Shown one piece after another: positions 31,438 to 42,727 of a stretch of 64,000 bases of DNA. The DNA comes from Heritiera littoralis (Eukaryota; Streptophyta; Magnoliopsida; Malvales; Malvaceae): positions 248,001 through 312,000 of the forward strand of contig JAPDPK010000078.1 of assembly GCA_031772115.1 (NCBI GenBank). Reading direction: 5' to 3'. Position 1 is the first letter of the stretch. Each line of letters begins with the position of its first letter. The notes beneath the pieces were generated by a model, which did not search any database, was not told the origin of the DNA, and saw nothing but the letters and a program-made list of their open reading frames with translations. The position numbers were made by a program, and so were the translations under genes.

Positions 31438-32127
31438 CTAGCAATCTCTAATTTGTGGTCACTGGTGAACAGTCATCCTTAACTTTGAAAGTAATTTAAT
31501 GTAATTCGAGCTTGGTTATGCTCTGTGTTTCTATAGTCCACTGTTACAAATCAAATACCAATAATGCTGTCATATTGCCATGGCTTTACCTGATACCATA
31601 TGTAACCATATGTAAATTCTGATATTGTGTATTCTAATGCCTAATACAGATTTTTATTCTCTTGCTGAAATCGAAGACTTCCTCTTCCATGCTGAAATTG
31701 TTGAAAAAAAAAACTTATTTTAATTATTTTAATTATTTTTTTCATTTTTAGACTTGCCACGCTACTTAGCAAATTGAACTTTGACAATGTCTGAACTTAA
31801 CTATCAAGCCTGTTTGCAGGCAATGTCTTAGTCTGCTGGTAATTAAAAGGCTGCTTACTCTGTAATCCCTAGTACTTGACTTGCAAGTGCTAGCATAATG
31901 TTAAGCCAAAAAAGTCAAGGAAGAGTGCTATTTGCATTAACTGCCCCGTTTCACCCACCTTGAAAGTGGCACCAAGGCCATAACAATTGGCTCATAATTT
32001 TAATTCATTTCTCCTTTGTCTTTCTTTGCCCTTTCTTTTCTTCTTCCTCAATCCCACCCAGATCCTTTTTTTTCCTTGAAAGAATATCAATCAAGTTGCT
32101 AGCATAGATCTACATAGCCTTTTACCA
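31438..32127 (+). other. Upstream region of NLR copy 3
   Basis: A series of blocks duplicated at 38.55-39.05 kb and 58.38-58.98 kb: GTGTATTCTAATG.CTAATAC, CCTCTTCCATGCTGAA, the ATTTTTAGAC.TTGCCA.GC block (31741-31800), TAATGTTAAGCCAAAAAAGT (31897-31916), and AAAGTGGCACCAAG (31961-31974). The strong sharing suggests the promoter lies here. Confidence 0.6.
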
Positions 32128-32262
32128 GTAGTTGATTCACTGTTTCTTTGCTCTATACACTTGTTCTGCAAGAGTTCTGGTCTTTCCTTCACTGCCTTTT
32201 TTTTTTCCTTTTCTGTTCAAGGTCTTGCAGAAGCATCAGCCAGTCTAGGGGATCAGCTCAAG
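32128..32262 (+). promoter_or_regulatory. 5' leader exon of NLR copy 3
   Basis: Conserved leader from GTTGATTCACTGTTTCTTTG to GATCAGCTCAAG/GTAG. It contains no ATG, which supports use of the start codon behind the leader intron. Exon start is approximate. Confidence 0.75.
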
Positions 32263-32876
32263 GTAGTTTCTTTTTCATGCTTGTCATGATTGGCTTTTGT
32301 CTTTGTGTTTGATTGATGCTATTCATTTCCCCTTTTACTACTGATGTTGCCTTTTTACAATTCTTTGGTTAAGATTTTCATTTTAACTTTGTTAATTTTA
32401 TGGTTCGTTGGAAACATGATTGCTATGATCATGCAATCAGATATAAAGAAAAACAAACCTCAGAAAAGTGATGAAATTAATCACTTTGGCTGTAGGTTTT
32501 GGTTAATGGTAATAGCAGTAGCCTTGATAATTGATAACAGTATTTAAGAGCTTGCTGGGTTTCAAGGCCAAGGCTCTAACTGTTTAATTCTCGAGCTGTG
32601 TTTTGGTGATATAAGTTGAAGAAAGCATTATTACCTTTGAAAGGAAAAAATAGGGAAGATCAGAATGTAAATGAAGAAAGCACTTGGAAACGCTTATAGC
32701 AAAAAGTACATGATTGGGATGTTAGATTTTAGCCACAACAATATAGAGGCTATAAGGCATTTGACAGATTCCTTAAATATATGCTCCTTAGAAATTTATT
32801 GAATTTATTTACATGGTTATGGTTATAAGTTCCATCAAATGTTTCATGATATCAATATTTGTTCTTACTTATGTAG
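32263..32876 (+). other. Leader intron of NLR copy 3
   Basis: GTAG at 32263, acceptor TTATGTAG ending at 32876. The start codon of the copy follows 13 bases later. Confidence 0.75.
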
Positions 32877-32888
32877 GGATTTACAGCC

Positions 32889-35630
32889 ATGGATTTTCTC
32901 CTTACTAAGATTGATGAATCATGGGACACTTCAACAAATCTTGGTGAGAAAATGAATGATCTAAAGAGAAAACTGGAGGAATTAAATGCTCTGAAAGAAG
33001 ATACAGAGTCAAGAAAGAGCATGGAGCTGTTGCATCCGAGAAAGAAGCTAAAGAAAGAAGTTGAGTTATGGTTCAAAAATGTTGAAAGAATAAATGATGA
33101 AATCCAAGACCTTGAGCAAAAGATTGGAGAAAGTAGTGTTGTCTCACGTGGATTCCTCAAAAGAGTTGTTTTGAAGAAGATACAAGAAGTTAAAGAACTT
33201 TCTCAACAGGGTAAGTGTCATGATGGTTTGGTAGTTGACAACCCTGAGTGGATTGGACAAGCTCTATCAACGACAACTTTATTCGGTGAAGCTGCAAAGA
33301 TCTGTATGGAGGAAATATGGGCCTACCTTATGGGTGTTGATGTTGAAAAGATTGGAGTTTGTGGAATGGGAGGAATAGGTAAAACAACCATCTTGAAGCT
33401 CATACACAACCAACTTTTGAAAGAGACTGAAAAATTTGACATTGTCATATGGATAACTGTATCAAAGGAGGTGAGCATCATTAAACTGCAAAATAGGATT
33501 GCACATGCAATGAAAGTAACCCTTGATGAAGATGAAGATGAAACAATAAGAGCAGGGATGATATGCGAAATGCTAGTTCGTAAAGGCAGGTATGTGTTAA
33601 TCCTAGATGATCTATGGGACAAACTTTCTCTTGAAGAAGTAGGCATCCCCGAGCCCCCTAATGGGAGTAAATTATTGGTAACAACTCGGTTATTAGATGT
33701 ATGTCACCATTTGGTTGTCGTGAAGTTAGAGTGCCTACTCTTTCAAAACCAGATGCATGGAGTTTGTTCTTAGAAAAAGTAGGTCAAGATGTTTTAAATC
33801 ATTCAGATCTATTACCCATTGTGGAATCTGTTGCCAAGAATGCGCTGGTTTGCCCTTGGCTATTGTTACAATAGCAAGTGGTATGAATGGTGTATGCGAT
33901 GTTCGTGAGTGGAGGAATGCACTCCATGAATTAAATAGACATGTAAAAACTGTGTATGAGGTGGAAGAGAAGGTATTTCAACAACTTCAATTCAGCTACG
34001 ATCGTTTACAAGATGAAAAAGTGAAGCATTGCTTCCTCTGCTGTGCCTTATATCCCGAAGATTGGGAAATAGATACAAATGAGCTTATAAAGCTTTGGAT
34101 TGCTGAAGGGCTTGTGGAAGAAATGGATAGCATGCAAAAAGAGATTGATAAGGGTATGCCATACTAATGAAACTCAAAAACTGTTGTTTGATAGAAAACA
34201 ATAATAAAGATATAGGTCGAGTGAAACTACACGATATTGTCAGGGACATGGCTTTACGCATCACAACTGTTAGACCTCAATTCTTGGTGAAAGCTGGAAT
34301 GCAATTAAAAGAGATACCGGATGTACAAGATTGGAAAGGAGATTTGGAGAAGGCTTCATTCATGGAGAATTGGGGATTACAAATTCCATCCCATATGCCA
34401 CCCCCAAAATGTCTAAAACTCACAACATTGTTGCTGTCCAAATGCTATATCCAGAGTATTCCAGAGTGTTTTTTTGAGCAAATGCATGGACTCAAGATTC
34501 TTGATCTTTCAGAAAATCGTATTAAGATTTTGCCAAATTCCATCTCCAATTTGGAAACTCTCACTACATTATTGCTTTGTTGGTGTAAAGATTTAGAGTA
34601 CGTGCCATCTTTTTCAAAACTTCAAGCTTTAAAAAAGTTAGCCCTTGGAGGAACAAAAATCAAGGTTATTCCTCATGGGATGGAAAGGTTGGTTAATCTC
34701 AGATATCTTGATTTCAGAGAAACGAATATAACAAAGATGGCCGATGGAATATTGGCAAAATTCACATCCCTTCAGCACTTAGCAATAAATAATTCTGGTG
34801 AATTATTCATGAGAGGAGAAGAAATAGGTGGATTGAGGAAGTTGGAATTCTTTACAGGACGGTTCTATGACTTGAAGGAGTTTAACTGCTATGTCCAAGC
34901 TTCGCATGCTCAAATAAGAGGTCCTCGTCAATACTTCATTTATGTGGGTGACGGTTCATCAATTGGTATCGAATATGGTTTGGAAAAAATCATTGCTTTA
35001 AATTGTTGTAATATAATCTGCACAGTTGATGATATTAAGGTCCCATTTGATGTCGAGGAATTAATTATTAAGAATTGCATTGTTGATTTGTGTGAAGCAA
35101 TAGCATTTTTCTCATGGTTTATCCCAGTGCCACTTAACAGTTTCTCCTCTGTTTCTCGGATTCTGATAATGGGTTGTAAAAATATAAAGACGTTATTCTC
35201 GTCCAATTGGGTGTTGAAGAACCTCCAAAATCTGGAATATTTATGTGTTAAGGATTGCAAGGATCTGGAAGAAATAATAGCATCAGAACTAGAATTGGAG
35301 GAACAAGGGATAAGTGCCTTCAAATTTACTCTTTCTAAGTTATGCTGGTTGCAATTACAGGATTTACCAGAATTGAAGAGCATTTGTGGTGCAAATGGAG
35401 CAATGGTTTGTGATTCTATTAAAGTGATTGATACACGTAATTGTCCAAAATTAAAGAGGATACCTCTGAATCTTCCATTGCAAGATGATGGCCTACCATC
35501 TCCTCCTCCTTCTCTTACAACAATTAGTATATCTTCTGAGGAGTGGTGGGAATTGGTGGAGTGGGACCATCCAAATGCCAAGTCTCTGTTGCAGCCCTAC
35601 ATTTACTTCTGTAATTTGCCGCTTCGTTGA
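32889..35630 (+). pseudogene. NLR copy 3: RPS5-like CC-NBS-LRR with three small deletions
   Basis: Start at 32889 (MDFLLTKIDESWDTSTNLGE), directly after the leader intron. CC, P-loop GMGGIGKTT, LILDDLW and RNBS-B (LLVTTRLL) are intact in the first frame to 33773. Against copy 4, two bases are missing near 33714 and one near 33835; together they would restore the frame, but a TAG at 33771-33773 lies in the shifted part. A third missing base near 34154 leads to TAA at 34165-34167. The rest, open to 35630, carries LIENNNKDIGRVKLHDIVRD (LHD), LRRs and the full terminal EEWWELVEWDHPNAKSL. So one could get a 294-residue CC-NB protein, but not a full receptor. The damage is light and few other changes are seen, so it was lost recently or a sequencing error should be excluded. 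Confidence 0.9.
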
Positions 35631-36325
35631 AATGTCTGACCACTGCAACAGTCACTGGTCTTTGATCAAATGCCTGACTAAAACGGTAGTTTATTTCGAA
35701 CACTTTCTTTTCTGTTCGTTTCCATTTTCACTTTCTTATATTTTAATCTCGTGCTTGGCCTTTCCAGTTTTCTTGGAGATCTTTCCTGCACACCAAGGAT
35801 TATTTGTTACGAGTACATGGCAACAGCAGGAGCAGCAGTAGCTCACACTGTTTGATGTTTGGAACTCTTTTCACGTCTGATACGTTTCTGCCCTTGTTGA
35901 TGTTAACAAGGTTTGTTTGAATTTAGGCAAGGCTGAAAAATTTTGGTCGAGTTCTTCAATTGCTGAAATTTGGATTGAATTCTGTCCTGAAATATCTAGA
36001 AATAATTTTATCAAAAACAAACTTGAGGAAAAAAGCATTAACTCAATTTTTTCTTCTTCTTTTTTTTAATTTTCCTTTAGATTATCATATAGGATTATAA
36101 TTCATTGTTTTTCCTCTTCTTATGTTTTCCTAGATATATTTACCACTGGGGGATTAGAAATGGCAATTGCTAACTGGGAATGAAGTAAAGGAGAATTGTA
36201 AATTTCATGCCTCTGCCGGACACCCATGTAATCTCAGTTTGCTTAATATTTGTTGTCTATGTGCTTTCTTTCATGTCTGTTACAGAAACATGTCAAGAAT
36301 TCATCTCTGTATTAATCATCGAAGC
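35631..36325 (+). other. 3' region of NLR copy 3
   Basis: Contains the 3' exon acceptor TTTTCCTAG (36126-36134) and the GGATTAGAAATGGCAATTGC block. From 35461 onward the whole stretch is paralogous to 62543-63380, behind copy 4. Confidence 0.7.
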
Positions 36326-36328
36326 TAA

Positions 36329-36485
36329 GGCTTAGCTTGGTAGAAAGAAAGGAAAGGGGTGAGAATGAAAAAGTTACTAATCTAGTGGTTAAGCTATAAA
36401 ATAAGAAAGTGATTATGAAATCTAACTATTAGATTATCAAATTTTTCATCCTCACTCCTTTCCATTCTTCCTACCAAGCAAAGCC
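36329..36485. mobile_element. Tourist-like MITE (PIF/Harbinger type)
   Basis: 157 bp. Left end GGCTTAGCTTGGTAGAAAG, right end the inverted CTTCCTACCAAGCAAAGCC; inverted repeats extend about 45 bp. TSD TAA on both sides (36326-36328, 36486-36488). The paralogous flank at about 63380 (CTAAGTTCTCG) lacks the element, which confirms the insertion. Confidence 0.9.
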
Positions 36486-37680
36486 TAAATGCTCGCTATT
36501 TGACTATCAGGCAGATTCTGTTACCTTTAATTTTCTGCTGCAAAGTTGCATTTTCTTTGCTCAAAGATTTTTTTTTTTTGGAAGTAAAGATTTTTTATTA
36601 CAACATTATATGGTGAGTTTGGGAATAGAAAGAAGCTGGATTCTTGGTAAGAGCTTGGTATGGAATTGAAAGAGTTAGCAGATTGGAAAGGATGTAGTAA
36701 AGATGTAGATTAACCATTGGATGTTGCTAAACTACAATCTTAGTAGCTGAAAATGAAGCTAAATATCCAAATCAATAAAATTAGTAGGTTAACCAGTGGA
36801 TGTTACCAATCTATTGCTGTTTAACAACAGAATGCTGATTTTGTCAATTTTTCTTTGGCAACAATTTCTGTTTGCTTTCACCTCATACCTAATTAACTGC
36901 CGACAGCCCAAAGGAATTAACATAGTACAAATTTAAAATTTGGATTTTATTTTTATTTGGGAGGAGGATTCCAATATGACAATTTTTTTTCAAATTTTTG
37001 AATTCAAAAATCAAACTAATATAATTTAAATCATTTCAAGTTAGTTTTTGAGTGACTCAAATATGAATTATTTTAAATCGAGTTAGTATAGATGCAAATT
37101 GTTTAAAACTTGGATTGAAAAAAATTGGGGTTGTTGATTTTTTATGACCAAAATCAGATTAAATCAAGTTTAAATCTAGGATGAGTTGAACAAAATTTTC
37201 AAACTCCAATCAATTTTGCTAACTCTAATGTACCCAGCTATTTAGAAAAGGAGAAAAAGAATAAACAAGAAATTAAAAAAAAAATTAAAAAAGTCGATTG
37301 CTGGTTTGGGTTTTGAAGGTTGTCACATTTTTTTTTTGTAAGAATCTGGTTGGCTTGCAATTAAAGTGCTTGAAAGGTTTGATAAAATCATCCTGAAGAC
37401 ATGTAAGTGATGTTAATCCAACATAATAACCTTATTTGTATTTAAAGGATTAATTTTGTGTACAAAGCATTAAGGAAACATGAATTTAATTTTAATATTT
37501 GTTGTCCTTCAAATTTCTGCTAATTCAAGTAAGTATAAATATATGTCTCAATTGAATTCTTAATACGAGTGATTACATGAATGTTAACAATATTATGTTA
37601 TTATTTTATGATTGTTTTGCTTTTATAGATTAAGTTTTTGGTAATATATATAATTTTGTATATGTAAGTGTTTATCACTT
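36486..37680 (+). repeat. Duplicated cluster flank, including the empty site of element 1
   Basis: 36486-36960 is paralogous to 63385-63773. 36830-37240 recurs at about 39400-40290 and 40840-41700 (CAACAATTTCTGTTTGCTTT, GACAGCCCAAAG, GGAGGATTCCAAT). 37318-37680 is the paralog of 12700-13023 plus 21169-21230 without element 1. No gene. Confidence 0.8.
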
Positions 37681-37914
37681 TCTCACCTTTACTGAGATGT
37701 TGACTTGACTCTTCACATTGATTGCTGGTTTGGGTTTTTAACTTGGTATTCAGATGCTTTAGTTTTAGTCTCTTCAAGCTCTAAATGCATGAATATTTTG
37801 ATCAAGTAATTGCCATACGGCAGGATTTAGAACTGAATAACACCTGTTTTATTCTAGACCGTACATTTTAGATTGGGAACTTAATTCAACAAAATATGTA
37901 GTTGCCTAAGAAAA

Positions 37915-38000
37915 CTTACCGACAGCTGCTTGCTAGAAAACGTTGAAAATGGAAGAGTGAAGATGCATGATCTTGTGAGAGATATGGCACTACTTATCTT
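37915..38000 (+). pseudogene. Tiny NLR fragment around the MHD motif
   Basis: Encodes DSCLLENVENGRVKMHDLVR followed by DMALLI, the end of the NB-ARC domain with a standard MHD. The neighbouring sequence is not NLR. The downstream flank equals that of the diverged fragment at 24970-25340, so both probably derive from one second NLR type. Confidence 0.8.
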
Positions 38001-39376
38001 CCAGGAGCTCTATTCATCATAAATTAATCTTTCAACTAAAGCCGGAGCCCTGAGGTAGGAGGAGGAGGTGGCAGTACTGTTACTGTCTAAACTGAAGACG
38101 TGAATTGTAGCAGAAAGGGAGTGACTGCTTGCTATTTTTATCCAATGATTATAACTGTGTCCATCAGCAGTTTTTTCCCCTTAGGACTCGGAATTTGGAC
38201 TCAATGTTTTGTCTTCAACTGTTTTGATCTTTTGATATTCTTAGCCTGATGTTTGTCTATCTGTTGAAAAATAAACAAAAGCAACCTTGTTTTTTTTTTG
38301 TATTGCAATTAGATTTACACTGATAAGAATTAAATAAAACACAATTGTGAAGAAATTACGAAAATGAAAATATCTTCTCAGGCAAATGGATAATAGATCC
38401 AAATCAAGCTCTAAGAAAGCAAGTAAAACCAATTGCTCAACGTCACAAGATTCAAAAGTAAAAATTGTTACCAGTGACGATGTTGAAGGTGAAACAAATG
38501 CCCCAACTAGTTCAATTTTTTAAGTAGCAAACTCTAATTTGTATTTCACTTATGTAATGTAATTCAAGCTTAGTTATGCTCTGTGTTTATATACTCCAGT
38601 ACTGTTACAAATCCAATACCAAGAATACTGTAATATTGCCATGGCTTTACCTGATTCCATATGTAAATTTTGATCATATCGTGTATTCTAATGACTAATA
38701 CCGGTTCGCAGTCACTTGCTGAAATCTAAGACCTACCTCTTCCATGCTGAAGTTGTTGAAAAAAAGTCCTATTTTTTTTTTTTTTTCATTTTTAGACATT
38801 GCCATGCTTCTTACCAAATTGAACTTTCAAGCCTGCTTCCAGGCAGTGTCATAGACTCCTGGTAGAAGCTTACCTAAATGGAAAAGTCAGTCTGAATACT
38901 GCTAGTATTTAACCTGCAAGTGCTAACAATAATGTTAAGCCAAAAAAGTCAAGGAAGACTTCTGTGTGCTTTAATCATGCACTAGGGCACCAACATCATA
39001 CCAATTCATGATTCATAATTTTGGTTCAATTTTCCCGTTTTTTCCTTGCACTTTCCTTGCCACTTTTCTGACATGACAGACATCAAACCATGTGAACTTG
39101 GTCTAGTATGGCAGACATCAAACTTACCTACCATGTGATTAATTTTGGTTCAATACTGTTTCTTTTGCTCATTGCTATAGCAGGATCAAAATATGTTGAT
39201 TAAACTTATAATGTTTGGCATCAAATCAATTACGCTAATAACAGATATAGAAGAATCCTAGCTTTAGCATAGCTTTGATCGTATTCAACCATGTTGGAAA
39301 GAATTGTCCTGGATAAAGTTGGAAAGAAAGAAAGAGATTTGATTATTTGAAGATAAAAGATGCGGAGTAGCTAGCT
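38001..39376 (+). repeat. Duplicated cluster flanks without a gene
   Basis: In order: 38160-38275 (as 25340-25450); 38376-38545 (broken copy of the 31283-31455 exon and its 3' flank); 38640-38830 (as 31575-31800 and 58400-58575); 38930-39050 (TAATGTTAAGCCAAAAAAGT, then the GCACCAACATCATA block). This looks like a complete upstream region for an NLR that is missing. Confidence 0.7.
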
Positions 39377-39459
39377 AATATAGCTAGATTGGATGTTAGC
39401 AGTCTACTGCTGTTAAAAGACAGAATGCTGGCTTCGTCAATTTTTACTTACCAACAATT

Positions 39460-39910
39460 AAGAAAAACGAGACAAGCTACTTATGAATTATTCGAGTTCG
39501 ATTCGATAATTATTCAAATTTGACTCGTTTATTTTGAGTTGAGCTCGCCTAGGTAACAAATTGATTCAAGCATCTTAATATTCAGCTCAAATGACTAGTG
39601 AGCTTTATCAAATTTTTTTAAAATATATTTTTAATATTTTATTATTATATTACTATTTTACATTCATAATATATAATAAAAAATTGAAAAATCAAGTCTA
39701 TTAAGCCTAACGAGTTGAGTTCGAGTGACTCGAGTATTTTGTCGAGTTGAGCTCGAACTTCAAAAATTAAATTCGACCGAGCTTAAGCTTCAAAAACCAA
39801 ACTTGATCAAGCTGGAGTTAAAATTCAAACTTAGAGTTTTTGAATTGAGTTAAGCTAAAGTCTCAAGCCTAATACTGTATCATTTTGACTCAGCTCGATT
39901 GCACTCTTAT
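39460..39910. mobile_element. GAGCTCGA-rich insertion with 8-bp direct repeat, copy a
   Basis: CAACAATT stands on both sides (39452-39459 and 39911-39918), and the paralogous sites near 36857 and 63668 have it once, with no insert. An 8-bp duplication fits a hAT-type non-autonomous element, but I see no convincing terminal inverted repeats. The interior is rich in GAGCTCGA and CTCGAGT. Confidence 0.7.
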
Positions 39911-40316
39911 CAACAATTTCTGTTTGCTTTCACCCAATACCTAATTAACCATGGACAGCCCAAAGTAATTAATATAGCACAACTTAACTTAAAATTTTGA
40001 TTCTATTTTTATTTGGCAGGAGGATTCCAATCTGATAATTTTTTTTCTTAAATTATTGAATTAAAAAAAATCAAATTAACAGTATAATTTTTGTCGTTTC
40101 AATTAAGTTAATTTTTCGAATGATTTGGATTTGAATTATTTTAAATTTAAGTTAATACAAATTTAGATTATTTAAAATTCAGATTGAACAAAATTTATCT
40201 GTTGATTTTTTTTAACCAAAATTAGATTAAGTTAAGTTTTAAATTTCAACGAGTTGAGCAAAATTTTCAAACTCAAATCAATTGTGCTAACTTTAATTGC
40301 ATCAATTTTACCAATT

Positions 40317-40410
40317 ATCTCTTGATTAAATGGTTAAGGATACCTTATGGCATATTGTAAGTTTTAAGTTTGACTCCAAACACTTCTATCCGTAATTATT
40401 TAATATTTTT
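40317..40410 (+). mobile_element. SINE-like tRNA-derived repeat, copy b
   Basis: CTCTTGATTAAATGGTTAAG, then CATATTGTAAGTTTTAAGTT and TGACTCCAA, followed by ATTATTTAATATT. Related to 10903-10995 (minus) and 41781-41870. Confidence 0.5.
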
Positions 40411-40537
40411 TTAAAAAAAGACTATTAAAAAGAGGACCGAAAGAATAAACAAAAATTAAAAAAAAAAAGTAGATGACCAAAAACTGTATCATGAAAATCA
40501 TTCAATTCAATTTGCTGTAAATTTCCTCATGAATTAA

Positions 40538-40810
40538 AATTTTTTAAAAATTACCTATGAATTTAAGCGAAATTAAAAAACATTTATATTTGATGCATAA
40601 ATACAAATTTTAACATAAAACTTTTATATTTTACATTTATGTACACAATTCTACACGACTGGACAAACAAGTATTATCTGAACTATTCATCTCCCACTAT
40701 CCACCATCTTCCGAGAATCAACTACATCTGACACAAAAGCACATCATCAACACTCAACACCTGAAGTAGTCACACTTTGGTGCTCCAAGGACTAATGTCA
40801 TTGATAAGAA
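40538..40810. other. Spacer between the tandem duplicates
   Basis: No gene; not shared with other copies as far as I can see. Confidence 0.5.
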
Positions 40811-40902
40811 TATAGCTAGATTGGATGTTAGCAGTCTACTGCTGTTAAAAAACAGAATGCTGGCTTTGTCAATTTTTACATTTACTTACCATCAATTAAG
40901 AA

Positions 40903-41325
40903 AAATGTTACTAGCGAATTATTCGAATTTGATTCGATAATTATTCGAATTTGACTCGTTTATTTTAAATTGAGCTCGCCTAAGTAACAAGTTGATTCAA
41001 GCATTTTAATATTCAGCTCAATTGACTAGCGCTTTATCAAATTTTTTTAAAATATATTTTTAATATTTTATTATTATTATACTATTTTACTTTCATAAAA
41101 TATAATAAAAAATTGAAAAATCGAGTCTATTAAGCCTAACGAGTTGAGTTCAAGTAACTCTAGTATTTTGTCGAATTGAGCTCGAACTTCAAAAATCAAA
41201 TTCGATCGAGCTTAAACTTCAAAAACTAAACTTAATCAAGCTCGAGTTAAATTTCAAACCTTGAGTTTTTGAATTGAGTTAAGCTCGAGCATCAAACCTA
41301 ATACTGTATCGAATGCACCTTATCA
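40903..41325. mobile_element. GAGCTCGA-rich insertion, copy b
   Basis: Same sequence as 39460-39910 with small deletions; left repeat mutated to ATCAATT, right repeat CAACAATT. Confidence 0.65.
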
Positions 41326-41780
41326 ACAATTTTTGTTTACTTTCACCCAACACCTAATTACTAGACAGCCCAAAGTAATTAATATAGCACGACTTAGTTT
41401 AAAATTTTGATTCTATTTTTATTTGGCAGGAGGATTCCAATCTGATAATTTTTTTCTAAAGTATTCAGTTAAAAAAATCAAATTAATAGTATAATTTTTG
41501 TCGTTTCAAATTAATTTTTCAAATGATTTCGATTTGAATTATTTTAAATTTAAGTTAATACAAAATCATTTAAAATTCAGATTTAACAAATTTGATGTGT
41601 TGATTTTTTTTTAAACCAAAATCAGGTTAAGTCAAGTTTTAAATTTCAACGAGTTGAGCAAAATTTTCAAACTCAAATCAATTGTGCTAACTTTAGTAGC
41701 ATCAATCTTACTATTGCTTTAATCATGCCCTACGGCTACGGCATCAACACCATAATAATTGACTTAAAATTCTTACCAAC

Positions 41781-41870
41781 AATCTCTTGACTGAATGATT
41801 AAGGATAAATTGTGACATATTGTAAGTTTTGAGTTTAACTCCAAGTGCTCCCACTTGCAGTTATTTAATA
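41781..41870 (+). mobile_element. SINE-like tRNA-derived repeat, copy c
   Basis: CTCTTGACTGAATGATTAAG, then ACATATTGTAAGTTTTGAGT and TTAACTCCAAG. Same family as 40317-40410. Confidence 0.5.
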
Positions 41871-42000
41871 TTTTCTTTTATAACAAAAAAAAACTATTAA
41901 AAAGAGGACCGAAATAATAAACAAAAAACAAAAAAAGTAGATGACCAAAATTGTGTCATGAAAATCAATCAATTCAATTTGCTCTAAATTTCCTCATGAC

Positions 42001-42727
42001 TTGCAAATACAGCTGTCATTTCTCCTCTCGTTTGAATCTTCCTTCATACCTTCCCTCTTCCTTGTTTTAATCATGCCCTACGGCTACGGCATCAACACCA
42101 TAATAATTGACTTAAAATTCTGGTTAACTTCTCCTGTGCTTGTCCTTGCACTTTCCTTACCATTATCTTCTCTTCCTCCTAAATCCCAGTATCCCAACCT
42201 GATCATTCTTTTTTTTTTTTTTGGTTAAGCGAATATCAATGAAGTTGCTAACACAGATTTACACGTGACAAGCACTAGTATCTGGAAAACTGAGTTTGAA
42301 TCTCACCTTTCGGGACAATTTCATGAACAGAACTGCAACAGTTGATTGCACCATCTATTTTATGCGTAGGTTTGCTGATTTATACACCTAAGAGATAATT
42401 TTACTTAAAATCGAGTGTAAATTATTTTCTAATCATCTACTTTTTCCGAATTTTTAAATATTATTATTTTTATCATTCAATCGCTAAAACAAAAATAGAC
42501 ATTTCACATTATATTTCACTGTTATTGCATCTTGGTCGAGGGGCTTTTATTTTAACAGTATAATTTCATTCAAAATTACAATTATGATCATCTTTTATGA
42601 ACCAGTAATTTCATAAAGTAGTAAATAACAAACCAAATAACAGTAAGAAAACAAAAAAATAACATTAATAAATTAAATTCAATCTCACTTTTAGTGAGAT
42701 TTGAACCTAACTTTATTAAACAAAATT
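42001..42727 (+). repeat. Duplicated cluster flank
   Basis: 42070-42122 repeats 41722-41776 almost exactly (ATGCCCTACGGCTACGGCAT). 42215-42390 matches the leader-upstream blocks at 58930-58970 and 30430-30560. 42550-42715 resembles 11950-12090. No gene. Confidence 0.65.

Larger units (their letters stand above)
39377..40537 (+). repeat. Tandem duplicate, copy a
   Basis: From ATATAGCTAGATTGGATGTT to TCATGAAAATCATTCAATTC and a little beyond; repeated with moderate divergence at about 40811-42000. Confidence 0.85.
40811..42000 (+). repeat. Tandem duplicate, copy b
   Basis: Second copy of 39377-40537. It carries the same 0.4-kb insertion (about 40903-41325) and a SINE-like repeat, so both arrived before the duplication, plus an extra block near 41720-41775. 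Confidence 0.85.
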
